Positions 1 to 5,431 of a DNA stretch of 6,332 nucleotides are shown piece by piece. The notes beneath the pieces are model-generated. The model had not been told where the DNA came from and made no database searches. It saw only the letters and a list, made by a program, of their open reading frames with translations. The stretch comes from an uncultured Halioglobus sp. (GTDB lineage: Bacteria; Pseudomonadota; Gammaproteobacteria; Pseudomonadales; Halieaceae). The position numbers and the translations under genes were made by a program. Every line of letters starts with the position of its first letter. Within the stretch, counting starts at the first letter, position 1. The stretch spans positions 1-6,332 of the forward strand of contig CAJQQW010000406.1 in NCBI GenBank assembly GCA_905480565.1, given 5' to 3'.

Positions 1-445
1 AGGCAAGATAGCGCAGTCGGTCTTCCTGCCGCTTAAGCGAGTTGAACGCACTGCTCGCGCGCAACATATATTGAACGTCTCGACCCAGCAACGACCAATT
101 CAAAGGTTTGGTTTTGTACTGGGTGGCTCCGGCCTCAAACCCCTTGTCAATCGATGAACGATCGTCAGAACCTGTCACGATCATAATAGGTATCGATTCA
201 CCCTGCGGAATCTCCCGGATTCGCTCGCAGGCCTCCAGCCCCGTCATGCCCGGCATCTCTACATCCAGGAACACAAGGTCCGGCCGCTCCCTGACAAAGG
301 CATCTATCGCCTCAAAGCCGTTCGATGCCTCCACCACCACCATATCCTCAGCCTCAAGGCATTGCCGGGCAAGCATGCGAACATTCTGGTCGTCGTCTAC
401 GACAAGAATCTTCGCTTTATGGCGGATGGTCTCAGTGCCTGACAT
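1..445 (-). CDS. Response regulator receiver domain, N-terminal part of a probable REC-GGDEF protein (truncated by window edge)
   Basis: The minus strand from ATG 445-443 stays open to the edge, giving 148 residues. Seen: a complete CheY-like receiver with acidic pocket D17-D19 (ILVVDDDQ), phospho-acceptor D61 (FLDVEMPG), switch residue T91 (IVTGSD) and conserved K113 before P114 (KTKPLNW). All residues needed for phosphorylation are present. From about 136 the chain reads SLKRQEDRLRYLA and is then cut. In the family, an LRYLA-type helix commonly leads straight into the DxLTGLPNR start of a GGDEF domain, so I infer REC-GGDEF, perhaps with EAL. The start is fixed by an in-frame TAA directly upstream, and the next ATG (M24) would remove the acidic pocket. 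No good Shine-Dalgarno is visible. It is divergent from the cyclase gene at 596. A different output domain is possible, since everything after 148 lies outside the window. Confidence 0.9.
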   Translation of the reverse strand, partial: MSGTETIRHKAKILVVDDDQNVRMLARQCLEAEDMVVVEASNGFEAIDAFVRERPDLVFLDVEMPGMTGLEACERIREIPQGESIPIMIVTGSDDRSSIDKGFEAGATQYKTKPLNWSLLGRDVQYMLRASSAFNSLKRQEDRLRYLA

Positions 446-595
446 TTATTTGCTGGAAGAGGAGGTAGTGCGCATGGTGTACAGTGTAAGCTATCATTGC
501 CTAAAGCCCGTGGCTAGTCCGAGTAAATAATACCAAGCGGTTATCGACACGGGGCGAAACCAGCTTGATTTGATCCTGGAGACACAACGGGCACG
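446..595. promoter_or_regulatory. Divergent intergenic region between receiver gene and cyclase gene
   Basis: These 150 bp separate two divergently transcribed signalling genes and must contain both promoters if each is transcribed locally. AT-rich patches occur around 524-533 (TAAATAATAC) and 561-572, but I find no pair of -35 and -10 boxes with good match and spacing on either strand. A strong Shine-Dalgarno-like AGAGGAGG at 458-465 precedes a tiny ORF described in the findings. No clear palindromic operator was seen. Confidence 0.4.
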
Positions 596-1831
596 ATGGC
601 CTTCCACCCCGCAGCGCTCTTAAAGCTCCTGCCGCTGGCGGTAATGATTCCCGGTGCTTACTTCGGACGGGGCCACATCAGCTCGCTGGGTGATGATCTT
701 CGCATCATTCTAGACAGCCTGCCCTACCTGCTCTGCCTCGTCGTAGTGCTGATGTCCCTCCAGTTTCAGCGAGGACGCCTGTTGCTGGCCGCTATCAGTG
801 TCGCCGCTTTCTATTGGGTCGTACAAGACTGCCTGCAAACCAGTCTTAATCGCAATACCGACGCGCTGCGGGCTTACCTTGCATTGAGCTTTGCACTGCC
901 AGTGATGGCGTTATACCTGCTGCTGCTGCCAGAGCGAGGCATCTGGAATCTGCAAGGTCTGATCGCTTCCCTGGGATTCATCCTCCTCGGCTTGGCCTGC
1001 ATAGAACTGGGGCCCTGGATACTGGGCATCAGCAATGCAGCGATTAGTTATACACCGAATTCCAATGACGTCTATATGCTGTCGAAGAGCGCCTCCATAC
1101 TGGCAGGCGTCACGGCGCTAGTCGGTGTTGCGCTGTTATGCAGTCGTAACGAAGAAATCGAAGCAGCCCTGTTGGGCGCCATTCTGCCGGTTTATGTCGC
1201 TCTCGCCTTTCTGCATGTCGAATATATTTCGGTGTCCATGTGTATCGCCGCGTCACTTAGCCTGGTCTGGGGACTTTTGCGCAGTTCATACTCCATGGCA
1301 TACCGTGACGAACTCACAGGGTTACCGGGCCGCCGGGCGCTGAATGAGCGCCTGAAAATGCTGGGAAAAAGTTACAGTATCGCCATGATTGATGTCGATC
1401 GCTTCAAGCGGTTCAACGATACCTACGGGCACGAGGTCGGAGATGAAGTGCTCAAACTTGTCGCCTCAAGGGTTCGCAGTATCAAGGGGGGAGGCACGGC
1501 TTACCGCTATGGAGGGGAGGAATTTTGCGTTGTATTCCCTGGAAAAACTGTCGAAGCCACTCTGGAACCGATAGAAAAAATACGCGATGGAATAGCCAGT
1601 TACAACATGTCGATTCGCAACCGCAGTAAGCGTCCTGCCCGCATGAAAGAGGGCAGTCGGCTGCGAGGCGCAACACGGTTGGGTAGCGATCAGGTCAGCA
1701 TTACGATCAGCGCCGGTGTGGCTGCGCGCAGCCCCGAGCACTCGGATCCGGATTCCGTGCTCGGTGAAGCGGACAAGATGCTGTACAAGGCCAAACGCAG
1801 AGGACGCAACCGGGTTGCCTACTCCGCCTGA
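596..1831 (+). CDS. Membrane-anchored diguanylate cyclase (GGDEF domain)
   Basis: A 411-aa protein predicted to condense two GTP into cyclic-di-GMP at the inner face of the cytoplasmic membrane. Residues 7-229 form about seven or eight hydrophobic segments (roughly 7-24, 41-57, 61-78, 91-112, 117-135, 165-183, 189-206, 209-229); I do not recognise this sensor region as a named domain. The GGDEF domain runs 236-411. It starts with DELTGLPGRR (238-247), has metal ligand D266 in DVDRFK, substrate-contact residues N274, H279 and D283, signature GGEEF at 306-310, AGVA at 373-376, and ADKMLYKAKRRGRNRV near the end. It therefore looks catalytically complete. The RxxD inhibitory site, expected at 297-300, reads KGGG and is missing. 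A strongly basic insert lies at about 341-366, before the VSITISAGVA strand. ATG 596 has only a distant GGAG (578-581) upstream; the next Met is residue 17. The gene converges on the EAL gene with a 6-nt gap. Confidence 0.95.
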   Translation: MAFHPAALLKLLPLAVMIPGAYFGRGHISSLGDDLRIILDSLPYLLCLVVVLMSLQFQRGRLLLAAISVAAFYWVVQDCLQTSLNRNTDALRAYLALSFALPVMALYLLLLPERGIWNLQGLIASLGFILLGLACIELGPWILGISNAAISYTPNSNDVYMLSKSASILAGVTALVGVALLCSRNEEIEAALLGAILPVYVALAFLHVEYISVSMCIAASLSLVWGLLRSSYSMAYRDELTGLPGRRALNERLKMLGKSYSIAMIDVDRFKRFNDTYGHEVGDEVLKLVASRVRSIKGGGTAYRYGGEEFCVVFPGKTVEATLEPIEKIRDGIASYNMSIRNRSKRPARMKEGSRLRGATRLGSDQVSITISAGVAARSPEHSDPDSVLGEADKMLYKAKRRGRNRVAYSA

Positions 1832-1837
1832 ACGGGA

Positions 1838-3544
1838 CTAGGAAATGCGGTTTTCGCGACGCTTGAGGCCCTGCTCCTTCACGAAGCGAGGCAGCTTCTG
1901 CAAGGGAATGGCGGGACTATAGTAAAAGCCCTGTACCTGGTGACACTGATGCTCGCGCAAAAACTCAACCTGCTCGTGAGTTTCGGCACCTTCAGCTACT
2001 ACCAGCATATTCAGGCGCCTACCGACTTCGATGATCATGCTACACACAGCCTGCTGATGTTCATTGTGCGGGAGATCCCGCACGAAACAAGCATCAATCT
2101 TTAAAGCCGAAATCGGCAATTCTGTCAGGTGGGTCAACTGGGAGAAGCCCGTGCCGAAGTCATCCAGCGAGAACGACAGGTCCAGCTTACGCAATTCATC
2201 CATCCGGGCCTTGATACCATCAGGGCTGTTCAGCAGTGTAGATTCTGTGAGCTCTAGTTCAATGCGGGACGCATCAGCCCCACTGCGCTTGAGGATGTCC
2301 TTGACGATATCAACAAACCGGTCATCCTGAATTTGTGAAAATGAAATATTTACCGCAACGTCAACCTCCGGCATTCCCTGTTCCTTAAGCCAGACCTGAG
2401 CATTGCAGGCATGCTGAATCACCTGGTAGCCAATCGTCTTCATCAGGCCCATGTCCTCACAGGCGGAAATAAACTCACCAGGCAACACAAGACCCCGCTC
2501 CGGGTGGTTCCAGCGCAGCAGCGCCTCGAGACCAACAAGGTGGCCGGTAGCGAGGTCTATACGCGGCTGGTAATGCAACTCGAACTGGTTCTTGCGCACA
2601 GCCGTGCGTAACTCCGCCGCAAGGGAATTAACGCCTGCAGTATCGAAGGTCAACTTTTCCGTATAGCGAACCACATGGCCTCCGCCAATACTTTTCGCCT
2701 GCTGCATAGCACTGCGCGCGTGATCGACTAGGTCTGAAAACTCAGTGCCGTCTTCCGGGAAGATAGCAGCACCGATACTCGCTTCTACGGCAACCTGTTG
2801 TTCGCTGAGAATCATCGGCGCAGAAATTGACTTGAGCATCTTGTCCGCTATCAACTCCACATCTGCCGCCGAGCTTACATCCTCCAGCACCACCGCAAAC
2901 TCATCGCCGCCGAGGCGCGCGATACTGTCTGAGCTTCGCATCTTGTTAATGAGTCGACGGGAGATCGATTTGATCATAATGTCACCGTCCGATTCACCGT
3001 AGTGATCGTTGACGTTGGCAAACTGATCAATGTTGATATATATCAGGGCCGTGTTGAAGCCATAACGCTGGGAACGTCCCATGGCACGCTCCAGGTGTGC
3101 CCGGAAACCGACGCGATTCAACGCCCCTGTTAATGGGTCGCGATTCGACAATCGGCGAATTTGCTCACGCGCCTGTTTGAGCTGAATGCTGTAGTCGAGC
3201 ACCCGATGCACCAGCGCATCCTGCAGCTGGCTGCGGTAAAGATAGTCCTGAGCGCCCAGTTCACGCAGCTGGGCTACTGCACCCTCGTTTTCGTCGTCTA
3301 ACAGGAGAATCAGAGGCGCACTGGCCTCATGCTTACTCGCCAGACGAAGGAGATACTCCGTCTCAGGCCCATGGGCCATAATGACAGCATCAATATTCGG
3401 ATCGAGAAGCGCCTCTAGCGGGCGCTCTATGGACTCAGAAGTAGCCAGATGAAAGCGGGCGGGGCGAGCACGTTCAAGGCTTGCAGAGATGACAAGATGG
3501 TCAGTCTTGTCCTCAGAGATGATCAATACCGTGTGCTGTTCCAC
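1838..3544 (-). CDS. Degenerate receiver-GGDEF-EAL protein, probable c-di-GMP phosphodiesterase
   Basis: A 568-aa soluble protein with no membrane segment. Residues 5-120 fold like a receiver (TVLIISEDK; GAQDYLYRSQL), but the phospho-acceptor position is A57 (VIMAHGP) and the conserved Lys is R104, so phosphorylation is unlikely. The GGDEF domain (about 130-295) has DPLTGALNR at 136-144, an intact GGDEF at 212-216 and an intact I-site R203-S-S-D206. The first metal-binding Asp is replaced by N171 (YINIDQF), and the usual His of GHxxGD is E184. Cyclase activity is therefore doubtful. The EAL domain (about 308-560) keeps every catalytic position I can identify: E340 (EAL), N399, E431, D461-D462 (DDFGTG), K482, E518 (AEGAE) and Q538. 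The likely net function is hydrolysis of c-di-GMP to pGpG. The start is GTG at 3544, chosen because it gives a normal receiver N-terminus; the Shine-Dalgarno is weak (AAGAG). Regulation may involve the palindrome at 3581-3595. Confidence 0.95.
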   Translation of the reverse strand: MEQHTVLIISEDKTDHLVISASLERARPARFHLATSESIERPLEALLDPNIDAVIMAHGPETEYLLRLASKHEASAPLILLLDDENEGAVAQLRELGAQDYLYRSQLQDALVHRVLDYSIQLKQAREQIRRLSNRDPLTGALNRVGFRAHLERAMGRSQRYGFNTALIYINIDQFANVNDHYGESDGDIMIKSISRRLINKMRSSDSIARLGGDEFAVVLEDVSSAADVELIADKMLKSISAPMILSEQQVAVEASIGAAIFPEDGTEFSDLVDHARSAMQQAKSIGGGHVVRYTEKLTFDTAGVNSLAAELRTAVRKNQFELHYQPRIDLATGHLVGLEALLRWNHPERGLVLPGEFISACEDMGLMKTIGYQVIQHACNAQVWLKEQGMPEVDVAVNISFSQIQDDRFVDIVKDILKRSGADASRIELELTESTLLNSPDGIKARMDELRKLDLSFSLDDFGTGFSQLTHLTELPISALKIDACFVRDLPHNEHQQAVCSMIIEVGRRLNMLVVAEGAETHEQVEFLREHQCHQVQGFYYSPAIPLQKLPRFVKEQGLKRRENRIS

Positions 3545-3580
3545 TCTTGTTTCCCGGTTCCCTACCCCACCCTGGTTATT

Positions 3581-3595
3581 GGGTCATCATGACCC
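3581..3595. promoter_or_regulatory. Perfect 15-bp palindrome upstream of the EAL-protein gene (candidate operator)
   Basis: GGGTCATCATGACCC has 7-bp perfect arms around one central base. It lies 37-51 bp upstream of the GTG start of the minus-strand phosphodiesterase gene, a usual place for a repressor site or a leader hairpin. It could bind a dimeric regulator. I cannot name the regulator, and the site appears only once in this window. Confidence 0.4.
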
Positions 3596-3624
3596 TGCTC
3601 GATCGCCACACAGCGTCGACCGGA

Positions 3625-3715
3625 TTAGTTCTTTTAATCTTATTCTTTATTTAACATAGAGTTATACGAAATAACTGAATGAAGTTCTAGTAAATGTTTC
3701 CTTAAAATTACCAAA
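3625..3715. promoter_or_regulatory. AT-rich upstream region, likely promoter-bearing for the minus-strand EAL-protein gene
   Basis: This stretch is visibly much richer in A and T than the genes around it (runs such as TTCTTTTAATCTTATTC). It lies 80-170 bp upstream of the GTG start at 3544. Such AT-rich DNA often carries promoters or nucleoid-protein sites. I could not settle on one -35/-10 pair. On the minus strand TATAAC lies inside the dyad at 3660-3676, with a poor -35 (TAGAAC) 17 bp further upstream. Confidence 0.35.
3660..3676. promoter_or_regulatory. Inverted repeat AGTTAT-5-ATAACT (possible operator)
   Basis: AGTTATacgaaATAACT has perfect 6-bp arms with a 5-bp spacer, spanning 17 bp. 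It sits in the AT-rich region upstream of the EAL-protein gene and overlaps the candidate minus-strand -10 TATAAC. Binding here would be well placed to control that promoter. AT-rich dyads arise by chance fairly easily, so confidence is low. Confidence 0.25.
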
Positions 3716-3760
3716 GCGGCTGAACCGAGCAATTCGGCGCACCAACAACTCGGAGCAAAA

Positions 3761-3782
3761 CACGGGAATATCGACCCCCGTG
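3761..3782 (-). terminator. Hairpin followed by T-run, terminator-like on the minus strand
   Basis: On the minus strand, CACGGG pairs with CCCGTG across a 10-nt loop and is followed directly by TTTT (complement of 3757-3760). This is the layout of a short Rho-independent terminator for leftward transcription. It would shield the EAL-protein gene from transcripts starting in the 3800-4300 region. The stem is only 6 bp and the T-run is short, so it may be weak or fortuitous. Confidence 0.35.
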
Positions 3783-3795
3783 CGTCTCTGCCGGG

Positions 3796-4204
3796 CGTCA
3801 AAATCCAGGCACAGCAACAACGGGGGGGTCAAAATCACGTTTTCTCTCCTTCGCTGACCTGCCCGGCACTCTCTTTACTGATAGGTCGTCCAACATGGTT
3901 TCTATCAGCGGATAGACCACCCTATTGCGGTGCCCCGGTGGCTTGCAATGCAGGTCCCCGTGGGAGGCAAGCAGCAGACTATTGTCGCCATGGGGAGGCG
4001 GATCAGGGCAATAACGGCGGCGCCTTTGAGGCCGCACCGCCACGGGAGTCACGATGCACAATCCCGATGAACCACGCCCTTCGGTGTCGGTTGCACAAGC
4101 GGAAATTCGCCCCATACAAGCGGGTCCCGCAGCACATGACAAGGTGGGCAGTTGGCGACGGTGCATCCCGACCTGGCAGAACATCCTCGCAGCGGATTTT
4201 GACG
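3796..4204. repeat. Three copies of GTCAAAATC, two forming an 11-bp inverted repeat around a 409-bp interval
   Basis: GTCAAAATC occurs at 3797-3805 and 3828-3836, and its complement GATTTTGAC at 4195-4203. The outer pair extends to a perfect 11-bp inverted repeat: CGTCAAAATCC at 3796-3806 and GGATTTTGACG at 4194-4204. The interval holds no recognisable protein. Direct repeats near one end with an inverted copy at the other recall the ends of some insertion sequences (IS21-family ends carry multiple short repeats) or a miniature element. No transposase remnant and no target-site duplication is visible, so the mobile-element reading is inference only. Confidence 0.35.
3878..3925. other. Competing hairpin-forming segments (possible structured RNA or cruciform)
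   Basis: CTGATAG (3878-3884) can pair with CTATCAG (3902-3908). Instead, TCTATC (3901-3906) can pair with GATAGA (3911-3916) across an AGCG tetraloop, with a flanking GGT/ACC extension. ATAGG (3881-3885) can also pair with CCTAT (3921-3925). The first two pairings exclude each other, as in attenuator-like RNA. No gene is obviously controlled by it on either strand, so a function is not established. Confidence 0.3.
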
Positions 4205-4224
4205 TAACCGCATTAGGCCATTGA
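4054..4224 (+). CDS. Possible small protein of 56 aa, unrecognised
   Basis: ATG 4054 to TGA 4222-4224 encodes 56 residues beginning MHNPDEPRPSVSVAQAEI, with a Trp-containing segment WRRCIPTWQNILAADF near the C-terminus. A GGGAG at 4044-4048 stands 5 nt before the ATG, a credible ribosome binding site. The frame is closed upstream by TGA at 4027-4029. I do not recognise the product: no membrane segment, signal peptide or metal motif is evident. The ORF ends about 100 bp before nadA and contains one copy of the GATTTTGAC repeat, so it may be part of a decayed element. A longer open frame covers the same DNA on the other strand, which weakens the case that either is translated. Confidence 0.25.
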   Translation: MHNPDEPRPSVSVAQAEIRPIQAGPAAHDKVGSWRRCIPTWQNILAADFDVTALGH

Positions 4225-4255
4225 GTTCTGCTCATGCTGCAAGTCGCATCGTAAG

Positions 4256-4286
4256 TTGAAGGGCAGCGCCCCGGCCATTTTATGAT
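4256..4286 (+). promoter_or_regulatory. Candidate sigma-70 promoter for nadA
   Basis: TTGAAG at 4256-4261 and TATGAT at 4281-4286 resemble -35 and -10 boxes with a long 19-bp spacer. The spacer begins with a small palindrome, GGGCAGCGCCC (4261-4271, sharing one base with the -35 box), which could be an operator or chance. Transcription would begin near 4293, leaving a leader of about 35 nt before ATG 4327. That supports the downstream start for nadA. Confidence 0.4.
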
Positions 4287-4326
4287 AAGCTCACAGCCCA
4301 ACTCGTCCCAGCTATATCCCGCAATT

Positions 4327-5400
4327 ATGAGTCTAGCGTCTGACAAACTGGAAACCATTCGCGAACAAGTACAGCACCATCTCGACCACGCGGATCAGAA
4401 CGTCCTCAGTCCAGAACAGGAAGCGTTGCTGAAAGAAAATATCAGAGCAATGCTGCACCGCGAGAACGCCGCACTTATCGCTCATTACTATACGTCGCCT
4501 GCAATTCAGGCACTGGCGGAAGAAACCGGTGGCTGTGTCTCAGACTCGCTCGAAATGGCGCGCTTCGGACACGATCACCCAGCTACCACCCTCATCGTAG
4601 CCGGCGTCAAGTTCATGGGAGAAACGGCTAAAATCCTGACGCCTGAAAAACGCGTACTCATGCCGACATTGGAAGCCACTTGCTCTCTGGATCTCGGTTG
4701 CCCCATTGAGGAGTTCAGCGCATTCTGTGATCAACACCCCGACCGCACCGTGGTGGTTTACGCAAACACCTCAGCTGCGGTCAAAGCAAGGGCTGACTGG
4801 GTGGTTACCTCCAGCATTGCGCTGGACGTAGCGGAACACTTGTGTGATCGCGGTGAAAAAATCCTATGGGCGCCGGACCAGCATCTGGGCAACTACGTGC
4901 AAAGCCAAACAGGGGCCGATATTCTGATGTGGGACGGCGCCTGCATAGTGCACGAAGAATTTAAGGCCCGGGGACTCGCCGACCTGAAACAGGTTTACCC
5001 TGACGCGGCCGTACTCGTTCACCCAGAATCTCCCGCCTCCGTCCTCGCGATGGCGGACCGTGTCGGCTCTACCAGTCAAATTATCAAGGCCGCCTGCGAA
5101 ATGGACAACACGCAATTCATCGTAGGCACCGACCAGGGTATTTTCTACAAACTACAGCAGCAGGCGCCACAGAAGGAATTCATTATCGCGCCTACCGCAG
5201 GCAACGGCGCTACCTGCCGCAGCTGCGCGCACTGCCCCTGGATGGCCATGAACGATCTGGAGGGTCTGGCCGCGGTGTTTTCCCGAGATGACAACGAAAT
5301 TTTTGTGGACCCCGATATCGGGGAGCAAGCGATGGTTCCCCTGCGCCGCATGCTCGATTTCTCGCGCGAGGCCCAACTGACCGTCAAAGGCAACGCCTGA
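4327..5400 (+). CDS. nadA: Quinolinate synthase NadA
   Basis: NadA condenses iminoaspartate (from NadB) with dihydroxyacetone phosphate to give quinolinate, the pyridine ring precursor in de novo NAD synthesis; it is a cytosolic [4Fe-4S] enzyme. With the start at 4327 the product is 357 aa, close to the roughly 350-aa family norm. Three triplicated domains are recognisable by their motifs: HYY at 53-55, GETAKIL near 98, cluster Cys C119 ([11 protein letters not shown]), YANTSA at 145-150, cluster Cys C206 ([11 protein letters not shown]), HPE at 232-234, TAGNG near 290 and [10 protein letters not shown] at 297-306, whose last Cys (C303) is the third cluster ligand. Nothing is missing. An in-frame ATG at 4282 would add 15 residues, but it overlaps the candidate -10 box and family N-termini favour 4327. 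Neither start has a strong Shine-Dalgarno. The gene converges with the peptidase gene across 31 bp. Confidence 0.97.
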   Translation: MSLASDKLETIREQVQHHLDHADQNVLSPEQEALLKENIRAMLHRENAALIAHYYTSPAIQALAEETGGCVSDSLEMARFGHDHPATTLIVAGVKFMGETAKILTPEKRVLMPTLEATCSLDLGCPIEEFSAFCDQHPDRTVVVYANTSAAVKARADWVVTSSIALDVAEHLCDRGEKILWAPDQHLGNYVQSQTGADILMWDGACIVHEEFKARGLADLKQVYPDAAVLVHPESPASVLAMADRVGSTSQIIKAACEMDNTQFIVGTDQGIFYKLQQQAPQKEFIIAPTAGNGATCRSCAHCPWMAMNDLEGLAAVFSRDDNEIFVDPDIGEQAMVPLRRMLDFSREAQLTVKGNA

Positions 5401-5431
5401 CCACTTAACGCCGCCGCCTCACAGGCAGCTA

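Noticed and set aside
108..530. A 140-codon open frame on the plus strand across the receiver gene
   Set aside because: It is the antisense shadow of a clear receiver domain and its product is Ser/Thr-rich with no domain. Only its last 18 codons are separately discussed.
1806..1818. Inverted repeat GCAACC-G-GGTTGC at the end of the cyclase gene, considered as a terminator
   Set aside because: The loop is too small for the full stem, no T-run follows on either strand, and the bases lie within codons of a conserved GGDEF C-terminus.
3589..3654. A 21-codon plus-strand ORF with a hydrophobic end (MTLLDRHTASTGLVLLILFFI)
   Set aside because: It has no Shine-Dalgarno, its start lies inside the palindrome, and the hydrophobic tail follows from the AT-rich DNA.
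3660..3676. Resemblance of the dyad to half of a loxP-like recombinase site
   Set aside because: Only a short AT-rich core matches, there is no second arm set with the right spacer, and no recombinase gene lies nearby.
3798..4358. A 186-codon open frame on the minus strand overlapping the nadA start
   Set aside because: It is long for chance, but the product is Cys-, Arg- and Pro-rich with no recognisable domain. It runs through the nadA promoter and N-terminus on the opposite strand, and I see no clear ribosome site. It may be a relic of a decayed element, but it is not supported as a gene.
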